From IMG/VR virus record IMGVR_UViG_3300044960_000172, positions 1 to 64,000 of that record: a stretch of 64,000 nucleotides of DNA; one strand, 5' to 3'. Both the position numbers and the translations under genes were made by a program. The stretch comes from a virus. Positions 16,327-25,954 of the stretch are shown one piece after another. Under the pieces are notes generated by a model. The model worked only from the letters and a program-made list of their open reading frames with translations, was not told the origin of the DNA and did no database searches. Every line of letters starts with the position of its first letter. The stretch's first letter is position 1.

Positions 16327-17797
16327 ATTTGTCTCTAGCCTCTTCTTCTCTTTCTGCTAAGAAATCTTCTCTGCTGACAAAGTAACCAGTAGCAGAATCA
16401 ATAATAACATCATTAGACAGGTCGATAAACTCATTGAAGTTGCCGTTGAGTTGAAGGACAGAGCCATCTGGTTTCTTATTTCTACGAGTTTTAGTAATAT
16501 CCATTCTACATCTAGAATCTTTATCTAGAGTACCTAAAGTAATACAGTGCATAGCAGATACAGCAATGCTCTTACAACCTTCTGCGTCGCTGTGATGCAC
16601 TTGTTTGTTAGGTGATAGTTTGTTTACAGCACCAGCCAATTGATGTACTAATATTACTGGAGCATCAAAGTTCTTACATAGTTTCCTATAAGCAGTATCT
16701 GGAGCATCTTTAAGAATACGGATATACTCGTCTTTAGAATTTCTAACATTAGTAGAATAAAGATATCTATTAGCCATTACCCCTAACCAATCTATCAAGA
16801 TAAGACGAATCTTGTCTTGCTTCATTGTCTTTAATACGGCCAAGATTTCATCGAAGCCGCCGCAACCTAGAGAAGGTTGCCCTGATCTACCAGAGAAATC
16901 TAAGACTGTCAGATATTTATCTATCCATTTAATAGAGTGATATCTTTCATACTCTGGTGCATAATCTCTATTTATCAGATGCTCGTAACCTGGCGCTGGA
17001 TTAACTCTATCTAGCTGCTCTTCAGGATTTGTAATCTTAAGTAATCTAGATCTAGGAATTCTTGCTAGATTTGCAATGACTCTTTCTGCAATCTTAGATT
17101 TGTCATCTTCGTACGTTACATAAACAACTTTGCCTTCTAGATTATTTGCATATGCGTATTTAGCACAGCTACAAGCTATTTGTACGGAGAGAGTAGTTTT
17201 ACCTACGCCAGAAGGACCTAATAACAGCGTTACCTCATTAGGTAATAGACCCCCATTGAATTTGTCATCTAGGAACGGAATTCCTAGAGTAACTATATTC
17301 TCTATAGACTCATGTCTCTCTTCATAAGACTTGAATATAGATTCAGTAGAATCTTCTACGAATCTGAGACTATTTATTTCTTCAAGAGCTTTATCTAAAG
17401 CTGGAACTACTTTATTTACATCTTCACTTAGTTTCTGTGGTAGTGGTTCTACAACTTTTCTATGCACTAGCCACTCTAAAGCTAGTTCTCTGGCAAATTT
17501 CTCAGAAACTTCATCATTCTCAAAATATTCTAGAAATTCTTTCAGATTATTCTCATCATAGTTTATTTCATCTTTGAGCAGTAATCTAATAGTATTAGTC
17601 TTCAGAGTAAGAGCATCCGGCAGTGAGTCTGTAGTTTCATAGTAATCTACTAATGCTTTCCAGATGTATTCTTCAAGTATTTCGGCAATAGTGAAGCATT
17701 TGTCATTTATCCTAGACTTTAATTCCAGGAGTAACTTTTCGTTCTTGGCCGCAGCAATGATAACATACTGAATTATCTCCCTACTTATCCTTACCAC
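16298..17797 (-). CDS. DnaB-like replicative helicase
   Basis: About 500 residues. The RecA-like core has Walker A GPSGVGKTT near residue 200, VVYVTYEDDKSK, RLILIDWLGVMANRY as Walker B, and PVILVHQLAGAVN as the H3/H4 region. An N-terminal helical domain of about 150 residues is in the place of the DnaB N-domain. A GTG start at 17797 is preferred: AAAGGA lies eight bases before it, whereas the TTG four bases earlier would be too close. It should unwind the fork with the adjacent primase. A small 26-codon frame overlaps its start. Confidence 0.88.
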   Translation of the reverse strand: MVRISREIIQYVIIAAAKNEKLLLELKSRINDKCFTIAEILEEYIWKALVDYYETTDSLPDALTLKTNTIRLLLKDEINYDENNLKEFLEYFENDEVSEKFARELALEWLVHRKVVEPLPQKLSEDVNKVVPALDKALEEINSLRFVEDSTESIFKSYEERHESIENIVTLGIPFLDDKFNGGLLPNEVTLLLGPSGVGKTTLSVQIACSCAKYAYANNLEGKVVYVTYEDDKSKIAERVIANLARIPRSRLLKITNPEEQLDRVNPAPGYEHLINRDYAPEYERYHSIKWIDKYLTVLDFSGRSGQPSLGCGGFDEILAVLKTMKQDKIRLILIDWLGVMANRYLYSTNVRNSKDEYIRILKDAPDTAYRKLCKNFDAPVILVHQLAGAVNKLSPNKQVHHSDAEGCKSIAVSAMHCITLGTLDKDSRCRMDITKTRRNKKPDGSVLQLNGNFNEFIDLSNDVIIDSATGYFVSREDFLAEREEEARDKYDDIRKKYF

Positions 17798-17861
17798 GGA
17801 CAAAATCCTTTCTTTTCGTTGTCTTTTCTTTAATATCTTTGCTTAGGATAATATCCGTCAT
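17781..17861 (-). CDS. Possible small basic peptide upstream of the helicase
   Basis: A 26-codon frame (begins MTDIILSKDIKE, ends RKDFVRGKDK) with AAAGGC ahead of its ATG. It starts in the gap between the 17875-18549 gene and the helicase and overlaps the helicase start by 17 bases. Rich in Lys and Asp. It could be a leader peptide coupling helicase translation, or chance. Confidence 0.3.
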   Translation of the reverse strand: MTDIILSKDIKEKTTKRKDFVRGKDK

Positions 17862-17874
17862 ATCTATTTTGCCT

Positions 17875-18549
17875 TTATTTTTCTTGACACAGAAATTTAT
17901 TATCATCTTTTTCCATTGCTGAATCATATAAACCTCCATTATCGTCTTTAATATTAAGAATGTGATCTATCTTATTCAGAATTATTTTACCTATTTCTGT
18001 CTTGTGATAAGCAAGAGGCCACAACTTGTATTGTAACATAGACTGCCTTATTAAGGATTTAGGAAGTGCTTTATTCGTGTAAGTGAATAACAGGTAAAGT
18101 CTTACGATAGGATTCTCCACTTGTTTAGCTGCTAAGACGAATCTGACCTCCTCGTTTTGTAACAAGGATATAGGAGGGGTCGTACAATCTACACTGAATT
18201 TGTGGAGGCAGGAAATAATATTATTGGAAAATTGGTTAAGCCTTGTAGCTAAACGACTTACGTAATCTTTTAGAACCTTATCACTTAATAGCATATTCAA
18301 ATAAGGTTGTCTGAATACAACAAATCCTGCTCTTACATAACCTTCATAATCAGAAATATCATTTTCTTCTAACTTCTTTACTATTTTCAGTGCAGTATTA
18401 TGACTTCTGGTATCAACAGCTTTTATAGTCCTTTGATATTGATAGACATTAGCTGCATTTCCTTTGCTTAGAGCTGTGTAAAGATAGAAGGATTCTTTAA
18501 GTCTGAAAGCTTTGTAATCGGATGCAGTAATGCATCGCATTGTATCCAT
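17875..18549 (-). CDS. Hypothetical protein
   Basis: 224 residues, not recognised; helical and basic, rich in Leu, Lys and Tyr, no membrane helix. Its start lies 82 bases inside the end of the upstream UvsW-like gene; no later in-frame ATG is available near the N terminus, so this long overlap seems real. It lies between two helicase genes, so a replication or recombination accessory role is likely by context only. Confidence 0.6.
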   Translation of the reverse strand: MDTMRCITASDYKAFRLKESFYLYTALSKGNAANVYQYQRTIKAVDTRSHNTALKIVKKLEENDISDYEGYVRAGFVVFRQPYLNMLLSDKVLKDYVSRLATRLNQFSNNIISCLHKFSVDCTTPPISLLQNEEVRFVLAAKQVENPIVRLYLLFTYTNKALPKSLIRQSMLQYKLWPLAYHKTEIGKIILNKIDHILNIKDDNGGLYDSAMEKDDNKFLCQEK

Positions 18550-19958
18550 CCCAATTGTTTGTAAATTCTAAATCTACTAAGTGACCTATTATATAACTTA
18601 GTGTCAAAGATATCAGCAAAATCTACTACTATTCCTACTTCCTTATCTGTCAATTTAGGGATACGAGAAACTCTTCCTGGTACCTGAGTACTTATAGTAC
18701 CGCTAGCTCTAGCATCTGCTCTAACTAGTACATCTAAATCATCAAAGCTTACACCTGTTGACCACACGTCTGTGGCTATTACACCCATCAACTTCCTAGA
18801 TTTAAAGTCATCGTATAATTCGCTCCTCCCTGCTACATTTAAGCTATCTACTGGCAATCCTTGAGCTTTGAATCTCTTTATCTTGGTAGCAGATACAGCC
18901 CCTGTGCAGAGAGTAAATCTAGGCAGTAACGCTTTAAGTCTGAGAGCGTGTTCTACTGTTTCAGTAATTATGAGTACTTGCTTACCCTGGTTCAAATACT
19001 CATCCGCTACTTGAGCTATCTTACGATTCCTGTTTATGTTATTCCAAATGAATATTTTCTTATAGATAGCTTCATGTTTTATGTTACTATACTTCTGATG
19101 ATAACTTACAGGAATCCACCTTATGACTATAGGAACTACGCTTTTAACTGATACATTATCGTTATAAGTGGATTCATAGATAACTTTTCCGAATACTCCC
19201 TCTAGAACGAATCCTTCGTTATCAAATCGAGTGAAAGGAGTGGCAGAGAATCCGAAGATATTGGCTTTCTTATATCTTAGAAGATAAGAAAGATATCTAT
19301 CAGTAGCCAGCTCATGGCATTCATCTACTAAGACAAGATTTGCGTCATAGTCAGAATGACCAAGGCTGCCAGCGGTATAGATAGTAACCCTTTGTTTATG
19401 CTTTTTACCAGAAGTTACTAATCCTACAGGAATGCAGAAGTTCTTGCAATCCTTATAAATAGCCTGGGCAATGTCCTTCCTCTTGACTACTATGTCAATT
19501 TTAGCAGAGCTAGCCAATCTGGCAAGGACTGGAAACAAGAAAGATTTGCCGAAGCCTACAGGCGCTTTAATTATTCCTCGTCGATTTGTTAATATCTGTT
19601 TAAGACACTGAATTTGCTTTCCTCTGAGAGTGATATTCCCTAACAGGGATTCATCTGTATATTCTGCAACGCAGTCATGGAAATCTCCTTGTTTTTGATA
19701 TTCATATTTAATGTTATTTCTTTCAAATAATGCCTTAATTCTATCTAGGAAACCACTTGGAGTTACTATTATCTTTTCATTTTTAACATCTATTTCTTCA
19801 TAGCACGTTTTCCTTAACATAACCATATGTGCATAATTCACATCGTATTGCTTATGCACATATGAAAGCTCTTTGTAAATTAGGGAATCGTACTGTTTAT
19901 GGTCTTTAATGAAAAGATAGTTTCCTCTGTCTACTAAGAGCACTTTTGTTTCGACCAT
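18468..19958 (-). CDS. UvsW-like SF2 DNA helicase
   Basis: 496 residues with superfamily 2 motifs in order: motif I APVGFGKSF near residue 132, motif II LVDECHEL near 212, motif III FGFSATPFTR near 238, and the C-terminal motifs VLIITETVEHAL, GVIATDVWSTGVSFD and QVPGRVSRI near 432. The order and the short N-terminal domain fit T4 UvsW, which remodels recombination intermediates and stalled forks. Strong AAGGAG before the ATG. It belongs with the recombinase, SbcCD and RuvC-like genes. Confidence 0.85.
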   Translation of the reverse strand: MVETKVLLVDRGNYLFIKDHKQYDSLIYKELSYVHKQYDVNYAHMVMLRKTCYEEIDVKNEKIIVTPSGFLDRIKALFERNNIKYEYQKQGDFHDCVAEYTDESLLGNITLRGKQIQCLKQILTNRRGIIKAPVGFGKSFLFPVLARLASSAKIDIVVKRKDIAQAIYKDCKNFCIPVGLVTSGKKHKQRVTIYTAGSLGHSDYDANLVLVDECHELATDRYLSYLLRYKKANIFGFSATPFTRFDNEGFVLEGVFGKVIYESTYNDNVSVKSVVPIVIRWIPVSYHQKYSNIKHEAIYKKIFIWNNINRNRKIAQVADEYLNQGKQVLIITETVEHALRLKALLPRFTLCTGAVSATKIKRFKAQGLPVDSLNVAGRSELYDDFKSRKLMGVIATDVWSTGVSFDDLDVLVRADARASGTISTQVPGRVSRIPKLTDKEVGIVVDFADIFDTKLYNRSLSRFRIYKQLGWIQCDALLHPITKLSDLKNPSIFTQL

Positions 19959-20821
19959 AAGATGTACTCCTTAGCAGCCGCGTCGTCTAAAATTCTAGTA
20001 GGTTCGAATAGCCTATCATAACAGTGGGCGTAGACAGAATCTATCCATAGGTATGCTAGAATAGATAAGAATTTCTTTGAAGTTTTAAAGTCGGCGCTAG
20101 CTTCACTATGCGTCTTTGTAAGACAAGAATACCAATATCTCCAGAGAAATAGCTTTGGATCTGAAATATCTATATCTTTTTCACATGCTTTTATACTTTC
20201 TGCTATGTTTAGTTCTTTCCAGGTACTTCTAAGCGTGTCTATTCTATCATAAAGTTTATCATTATAGTCATCTTTCTTAACTCCGTAACCAAAATATCGT
20301 TCTAGCTTACTTATTTTATGCTCCGGATAAAAGAACCAGCGTACGTCGAGAATTAGGCTATAAAGTTTGTATAAATGGGGGAGGCTGAGGAATGGAAAGA
20401 ATTGCAATTTCTGAGTAAGTTCCCAATTGAATAAGGTATTAGTAATTACGAGGGGATATTCTAGATTAGAGATAGAACCATTCTCTAGCTGATATCTCAA
20501 ACGATAAATAGAAGAATCTACATCAGTCACTTGCCTAAATCCTCCACGGGAGGTAGGTATGACTTTACTCAGATTTCTTACCCTATTAAATAGTTTGAGA
20601 AGGGTATTACCTTGCCATAACGTCGGTGCAGATACTTTAACGGTTATCTTTCTATCAAATTCACTAATAATAGAAAATGCTTGGTAGATTCCATTAGTAT
20701 AGATAAACTCTGGCTTTGCAGCATAAATATCTGCAAATGTTATAGGCTTACCTGGATAGCCATAAATGTTTTTCCCAGTGTTGAACACAAAGAACTTCTT
20801 GGATGTGCTGTGCATACTCAC
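19934..20821 (-). CDS. Hypothetical protein
   Basis: 295 residues, not recognised. Rich in aromatic residues and Arg/Lys (FFYPEHKISKLERYFGYGVKK), with no membrane segments. The GTG start overlaps the SbcC stop as GTGA, so translation is coupled; the end overlaps the UvsW-like start by 25 bases. Context suggests a recombination or repair accessory. Confidence 0.65.
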   Translation of the reverse strand: MSMHSTSKKFFVFNTGKNIYGYPGKPITFADIYAAKPEFIYTNGIYQAFSIISEFDRKITVKVSAPTLWQGNTLLKLFNRVRNLSKVIPTSRGGFRQVTDVDSSIYRLRYQLENGSISNLEYPLVITNTLFNWELTQKLQFFPFLSLPHLYKLYSLILDVRWFFYPEHKISKLERYFGYGVKKDDYNDKLYDRIDTLRSTWKELNIAESIKACEKDIDISDPKLFLWRYWYSCLTKTHSEASADFKTSKKFLSILAYLWIDSVYAHCYDRLFEPTRILDDAAAKEYILWSKQKCS

Positions 20822-22731
20822 GCCTGCAGACTTAGGACATCAATTACGGAATCTGCTCCGGAGACCAGCCTTTCTTCATGAGAGGTACAGATGAACTGAT
20901 ATTCATCAGACATCACCTTCGCTACTTCGCGAAAGAATTCTGGTAACAGAGACACGCGATATTCATCTAGTCCAAGAGTAGGTTCGTCTAAGAGAATGAA
21001 GCCAGAATTAGTATCTGCTAATATAGAGAAGTTGAAGCTGAGGCAAAGCATCAACTGCTCACCAAAAGATAATGATTTTTCTGTTAGTATTTTACCATCG
21101 TGGAATTTAGTTAGGACTTCCATAAGAGGAGAGAATTCTATTCTATAGTTAGCTTGTAAGACAGATAAATATCTATTTATCCTTGATTCTAACTTCTTGG
21201 TAAAAGAGGTAGTTGCGTTTGCTATAAACTGTTCGGAAGAGAATATCCTTCTGACCTCTTTGATAATTTCCAGCTTTTTCTCTTTATCCTTAAATTCCTT
21301 TAATTTATCCCTTTCCTTTATCTTGCTATTTAATAACTCTGTAACAGATTTCCTTTCAAATAGAATTTCTCTTTCCTGCTCTAGTAATTTTAATTTCTCT
21401 TCCTCTTTTTCCCTACGAATATATTTCTTTCCTTTAGTTTTATCTGTTATATCAGTTATACTTGCAGAGATATGATCTAATTCATTTTCTAGTTTCTTGA
21501 TTTCATCTATTATCTTAGACTGCTGATTTACTATTTCTTCTGAGACGTCTTTCAGTAATAAAGATTTATTCTTATTTATTTCTTCTCTTATAAATTTGAT
21601 TTTTGATTTGACTTCTTCTCTGAGAATTCCAGTATCTTTTGTGGCTGCTAGAATCTCCTTCTTTATCTTAATAATCAATTCATTATTTTCAGCTATCTCT
21701 TGCTCTACAGATTCTACAGTAGCTTTTGTTAAGTCAGTTTCATGGGTAGGAGTTTCGCATATTGGGCAAGCAGATAAATTATTGAGGATAGTTTGTAATT
21801 TTACCCTCAGAAATAAGTTCTTGTTCTCTAGCTCTTTAATAGAAATCTGTTCTGTCTTTTTAAGAATCTTCTGTCTTCTTCTGAATACAGAAAGAGCGTC
21901 TTGTCTTAATTTCTTGATGGTAGCTGTTGCTTGTAAATGATTAGAAATCTGTTCTTCTGTTAGAATCAATTTCTTTTTAAAATCCTCCTTTTTATTTATT
22001 ACTTCTCCCTCTTTATCAGTTAGTTCTTGCAGCATGCTCAATAACTGTTCTATCACCTTAGCTTCAGATATTTTATTGATTACCTCTTGTATCTCTTTTG
22101 TTATTTGTTCTGCAGTTTTATCTATACTAGGTATAGAATTCAATTTATTTGTTAATTCTTCTATCTCTTTTTCAATAGAATCTAAGTTTACTTCAGAGAT
22201 AACCTTCTTCCAGGTATTTATAAATACACCTAGATTTTCACATAGAGATTTTATTTTTGATAAACCTAGAATGTTGAGTAGCCACTGTTTTCTTTCTCTA
22301 GGAGGACTATCAATAATAAATCGCAGCTTATCCTGAGTTACATATACATTAGATATATCTATTTTGTTATCAGAGCCTAAAAGTTCTAGAATAGCTGAAT
22401 TAACCTTTTCCGCTCCTATAGCAATCAGGGATTTACCTTTTATTATGCTAGTTTTACCTGGTGTATCTAAAAATCTAGTTATTTTATATCTATCTCTATT
22501 TGAGACTAAAGTTAATTCAACTAAAGCGTCTTTAGCAGAGGACCCAATTCTATAGCATTTCTCTTTAACTGTTGGTAGGTTACCAGATAGAGCATAGAAG
22601 ATACAATTTATAATATTTGTTTTACCAGATCCGTTTGGTCCAGTAATCAAATTAATCCCTGGAGTAAAATGTACTTCTGCATCTTCATATTGAAATAGAT
22701 TAACAATTCTGAGACTTTCTAATGTCAGCAT
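20818..22731 (-). CDS. SbcC/Rad50-like ATPase (gp46 type)
   Basis: About 637 residues from ATG at 22731, preceded by GAGGAG; an earlier in-frame start at 22767 lacks this site. The N-terminal lobe has ITGPNGSGKTN near residue 30. Long coiled coils flank a zinc hook, NLSACPICETPT (CxxC), near residue 325. The C-terminal lobe has the ABC signature LSFGEQLMLCLSFN and Walker B FILLDEPTLGLDE. With the SbcD-like partner just upstream it should form the nuclease complex that processes ends and primes recombination-dependent replication. It overlaps the SbcD-like gene by 32 bases. Confidence 0.9.
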   Translation of the reverse strand: MLTLESLRIVNLFQYEDAEVHFTPGINLITGPNGSGKTNIINCIFYALSGNLPTVKEKCYRIGSSAKDALVELTLVSNRDRYKITRFLDTPGKTSIIKGKSLIAIGAEKVNSAILELLGSDNKIDISNVYVTQDKLRFIIDSPPRERKQWLLNILGLSKIKSLCENLGVFINTWKKVISEVNLDSIEKEIEELTNKLNSIPSIDKTAEQITKEIQEVINKISEAKVIEQLLSMLQELTDKEGEVINKKEDFKKKLILTEEQISNHLQATATIKKLRQDALSVFRRRQKILKKTEQISIKELENKNLFLRVKLQTILNNLSACPICETPTHETDLTKATVESVEQEIAENNELIIKIKKEILAATKDTGILREEVKSKIKFIREEINKNKSLLLKDVSEEIVNQQSKIIDEIKKLENELDHISASITDITDKTKGKKYIRREKEEEKLKLLEQEREILFERKSVTELLNSKIKERDKLKEFKDKEKKLEIIKEVRRIFSSEQFIANATTSFTKKLESRINRYLSVLQANYRIEFSPLMEVLTKFHDGKILTEKSLSFGEQLMLCLSFNFSILADTNSGFILLDEPTLGLDEYRVSLLPEFFREVAKVMSDEYQFICTSHEERLVSGADSVIDVLSLQA

Positions 22732-23743
22732 TAAAATACTCCTCGATAGCAGGCATTCCTCTGTCAATACAATTCAGACACAGATTTATTACTTCTTCAT
22801 TGTCTGTACATTTCCTAATATTCTCTTCCAAAGAAAGAATGGATTTATCTTTGTTATTAACTTCTTCTTTGACAGTTTCTTCCTGAACGAAAGCTTGAGA
22901 AAAAAGAACCTGATCTGACAATTCTTTAATTAAAAATTGTAATTCTTTTGGATATTCAGATTTATCCATTCCAGTAAATCTAAGTTCAATTATGGGAACT
23001 TTTATTTCAGCAGGTAAATCTTTACAATTGTTAATGATTTCTTCTATCTGCTTCTGCAAGTTAAATGTGTCTGTTGCTTTATTTATCTCAAATCTAAATA
23101 GTTTTCTAGAAGGAATGCCTATTCTAGTTAATTCTTTACCATCAAAGAATAAGACAGATTTGTCTTCTACTTCTGAAATACTTTGTGGATACAATGTACC
23201 AGTAAAATGTAAGTTCTTAATAGATATAGGTTTATGATAATCTCCTGAGATAACTTCTTTAGCATCTATTAGACTAAGATTCAAAGTAGGCAAGAATGGT
23301 AATATCTCTTGCCATACTTGATGTGTTACTAAAAAATCTGCATTAGTAACTATCTTTTCCGTCGGTAGAGTATCTAGAATAGATAGTCCATATATTTTGA
23401 AACTATTAAATTCAATTAATATCTTATCCAGTAACTTTACATAGGGATCTATAGCAGATAATATAGGAACCTCGTTTTTGTCGTGTTGCCCTTCTACAAA
23501 GAATAACTTTATTTTAAGTGTTTTACACAACTCAATTACATTGGTTAACAACTGGATAGCGTGACCGCTAACTCTGTTAGTATCAAATATATCGCCAAGC
23601 AGAAAAACTGAATCTGGTTTAAGTTCTTTTAGTTTACGCGAGAATAAATTTATGGCTATTACTTGATCATTCTCTATAATCTTTCTAGCAATTACATTCT
23701 TAGGTTTATTTCGGATGTGCCAGTCTGCAGTGAATAAAAACAT
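22700..23743 (-). CDS. SbcD/Mre11-like nuclease (gp47 type)
   Basis: 347 residues. Calcineurin-like phosphoesterase motifs in order: FTADWHIRN, FLLGDIFDTNRV, VEGQHDKNE, and SGDYHKP with FTGTLYPQS. The C-terminal part is helical and probably binds the SbcC-like coiled coil. It should give the Mn-dependent nuclease activity of the complex. The ATG has no evident ribosome binding site, although it is the first gene after a terminator, which is unusual here. Confidence 0.9.
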   Translation of the reverse strand: MFLFTADWHIRNKPKNVIARKIIENDQVIAINLFSRKLKELKPDSVFLLGDIFDTNRVSGHAIQLLTNVIELCKTLKIKLFFVEGQHDKNEVPILSAIDPYVKLLDKILIEFNSFKIYGLSILDTLPTEKIVTNADFLVTHQVWQEILPFLPTLNLSLIDAKEVISGDYHKPISIKNLHFTGTLYPQSISEVEDKSVLFFDGKELTRIGIPSRKLFRFEINKATDTFNLQKQIEEIINNCKDLPAEIKVPIIELRFTGMDKSEYPKELQFLIKELSDQVLFSQAFVQEETVKEEVNNKDKSILSLEENIRKCTDNEEVINLCLNCIDRGMPAIEEYFNADIRKSQNC

Positions 23744-23775
23744 GGGAATGGTTTTTTAGCTAAAAGGGAGAAAAA

Positions 23776-23798
23776 GCCGCTGAACTTACTTCAGCGGC
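23776..23798 (-). terminator. Intrinsic terminator
   Basis: GCCGCTGAA (23776-23784) pairs with TTCAGCGGC (23790-23798) around a 5-base loop; on the minus strand TTTTTCTCCCTTTT follows at once. It lies after the 23827-24189 gene and before the SbcD-like gene. One of the clearest terminators in the window. Confidence 0.9.
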
Positions 23799-23826
23799 GT
23801 GTTCTGGCAGGCTGAATTTGTATTAA

Positions 23827-24189
23827 TTAGCGCCTGCAAATATTTAGCTTCACGTACTGAATCTTATGACTAACTCTTATCTTTACGGTTTTACCGTTAC
23901 ATCTAACTTCTACTATTTTTCCATCATGTTCGCCTGGAACATAATAATTACCTTGTATAGTTACTTCCTGTAAAGAAGTAACACCTCTTACTACCATTGG
24001 TATTAGGGTAGTAAGAAATTGAGCTATTGAGCAAACTGCGAAAAGAGAAGCGCCTATCAATCCTAACTTATTATTATCTAACGCTTTACACTCTACGTGA
24101 TATTCATTAGAATATTGTCTAGCTTTTGTATTATTAGAGATAATCCCTGATGTGATTTTATAAGTAGTTTTATCCACAATGAAACCCAC
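23827..24189 (-). CDS. Small predicted membrane protein
   Basis: Up to 120 residues; no ATG is available, so GTG at 24189 (or GTG at 24177) must start it. One hydrophobic helix (GLIGASLFAVCSIAQFLTTL) lies about residues 42-65, followed by a beta-rich C-terminal half (YYVPGEHDGKIVEVRC; KTVKIRVSHKIQYVKL). Its start overlaps the divergently read terminase start by 11 bases. No known family. Confidence 0.5.
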   Translation of the reverse strand: MGFIVDKTTYKITSGIISNNTKARQYSNEYHVECKALDNNKLGLIGASLFAVCSIAQFLTTLIPMVVRGVTSLQEVTIQGNYYVPGEHDGKIVEVRCNGKTVKIRVSHKIQYVKLNICRR

Positions 24190-25954
24190 AAGTAAAAATG
24201 ATGATCTTGTACTAAAGGATTTCTTTAAGAAGCTAGAAGAACTTACTAGTAACCAGGCTAATTGTTCTTTAGAGCCGTTATTACCTATCTTCTTAAGGTT
24301 AAATGGACAACCATTTACATTAATTGATTATTTTCCATTATCTCCATTATTTAATAAGCACCTACAAAGAAAGATAGTAGTCAAAGCTGGTCGTCAGCTT
24401 GGTAAGTCTACATCTTTCTCTGCACTATCAGTACTTAGAGCTATGTCGATTCCTGGTCACAAAATAATGATTATCACTCCATTGAAGAGCCAGGCATCTA
24501 ACCTAAGCAACAGCTACGTAAAACCTTTCATAAGAACTTCTCCTCTCTATCACAAATTGGTAGATTCTTCATGCGCTCAAGGTACTTTATTCAAGGATTT
24601 TACTAATCAATCTAGAATTGCTTTTAACTATTCTCATGACGACCCGTCTCGTATCCGTTCTTACACGAACGATGTGCTAATCATCGACGAAACGCAAGAC
24701 TTTGATATAGATAATATTCCGGTTATCCTAGAGACCTTGAACGCTTCTCCTTGGCGTATTCAACTCTATACAGGCACTCCTTTGTCCTTTGATGGAACTC
24801 TAGAGAGCCTCTGGCAAGAGAGTTCTAAATGCGAATTCGTTATTAAATGCGAGCATTGTGGTTTCTGGAATATTCCAAACCTAGCTCATCACATAGAGAA
24901 GATGATAGGTCCATTAAATATTCACATTTCAGAAGAGTATCCTGCAGTTGTATGTGCTAAATGCCGGAAAAACATTAGTCCTAGAAGGACTGGAGAGTGG
25001 GTTGCAGAGAAGCCAGATCTAGTTACTAAATCTTTTGGTATTCATGTACCTCAGATAATAATGCCCATGCACTATGCAGACTATGATCGTTGGTCGGCTT
25101 TATTAGATAAGCAAAAAGGATTAGGTCCTACACCTAGATATCGTTTTGTTAACGAAGTACTAGGTGAGAGTTATGATGTTGCTGAAGCACTCATTGCAGA
25201 ACATGAACTTAGAAATGCTTCAGTATTAGAGAAAGTCCGACCAGAAGACTTCTTAAACGTAAGGCATATGTATGATTATGTAGCTATGAGTGTAGACTGG
25301 GGTGGTGGTGGATTAAGTGGAGATAGCTTAACGGCTGTATCTATTTTAGGGCTTACTTCTGACGGTAAAATTCACGTCAGATATGGACTTAAATACAAGG
25401 ATCAGACTCCAGAAACAGAATCTAGATTATTATTACATATGTACCAATTAATTATGCCATCTTTTTTATGCCATGATTACACAGGATCTGCAGGACACTT
25501 ACGAGAAATTCTTTTGAGACAGTGGGGTATCGCTTCTTCTCAATTAGTACCAATATACCTTGTCGGATATTCTCCTAATTATTTGATAGTTCCTACTGTT
25601 TCTAGTCCCAGAAATAGAACTTATTATAAAGTAGATAAAACTAAATTGTTGCAAATAGTTTGTGCTTGCATACGAAGCAAAGATATTCTGTTCCATAAAC
25701 CTGATGGAGAAGAAATAGACAGACCTCTAGTATATGACTTTCTGGATCTGGTAGAAGAAAGAACTCTAGGTAGAGGAGGTAAAGAAATCTATAAGATTAC
25801 TAGAAGGAAAGGCGGTAAGGATGACTTTGCTCTTGCAACTGCTATAGGCGCAGTAAGCCTATGGCACATTTCTAAGACTTGGCCTTCATACGCCTTCTCT
25901 AACTTTGAGGATATAGAAGGTTCAGATCCAGAGGAAACAGAGGAAATCAATTAA
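24179..25954 (+). CDS. Terminase large subunit
   Basis: 591 residues. ATPase domain: Walker A AGRQLGKS at residues 70-77 and Walker B VLIIDETQ (Asp170, Glu171), then LYTGTP as the coupling motif. A zinc-ribbon-like insert follows (Cys224/Cys227, Cys259/Cys262), recalling GpA-type terminases. The RNase H-like nuclease has MSVDWGGGG (Asp373), LCHDYTGS and GKDDFALA as acidic sites. It packages DNA into proheads and cuts it. It is one of two plus-strand genes; there is no obvious ribosome binding site, and both ends overlap minus-strand genes, by 11 and 4 bases. No small subunit is seen next to it. Confidence 0.9.
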   Translation: MKPTSKNDDLVLKDFFKKLEELTSNQANCSLEPLLPIFLRLNGQPFTLIDYFPLSPLFNKHLQRKIVVKAGRQLGKSTSFSALSVLRAMSIPGHKIMIITPLKSQASNLSNSYVKPFIRTSPLYHKLVDSSCAQGTLFKDFTNQSRIAFNYSHDDPSRIRSYTNDVLIIDETQDFDIDNIPVILETLNASPWRIQLYTGTPLSFDGTLESLWQESSKCEFVIKCEHCGFWNIPNLAHHIEKMIGPLNIHISEEYPAVVCAKCRKNISPRRTGEWVAEKPDLVTKSFGIHVPQIIMPMHYADYDRWSALLDKQKGLGPTPRYRFVNEVLGESYDVAEALIAEHELRNASVLEKVRPEDFLNVRHMYDYVAMSVDWGGGGLSGDSLTAVSILGLTSDGKIHVRYGLKYKDQTPETESRLLLHMYQLIMPSFLCHDYTGSAGHLREILLRQWGIASSQLVPIYLVGYSPNYLIVPTVSSPRNRTYYKVDKTKLLQIVCACIRSKDILFHKPDGEEIDRPLVYDFLDLVEERTLGRGGKEIYKITRRKGGKDDFALATAIGAVSLWHISKTWPSYAFSNFEDIEGSDPEETEEIN

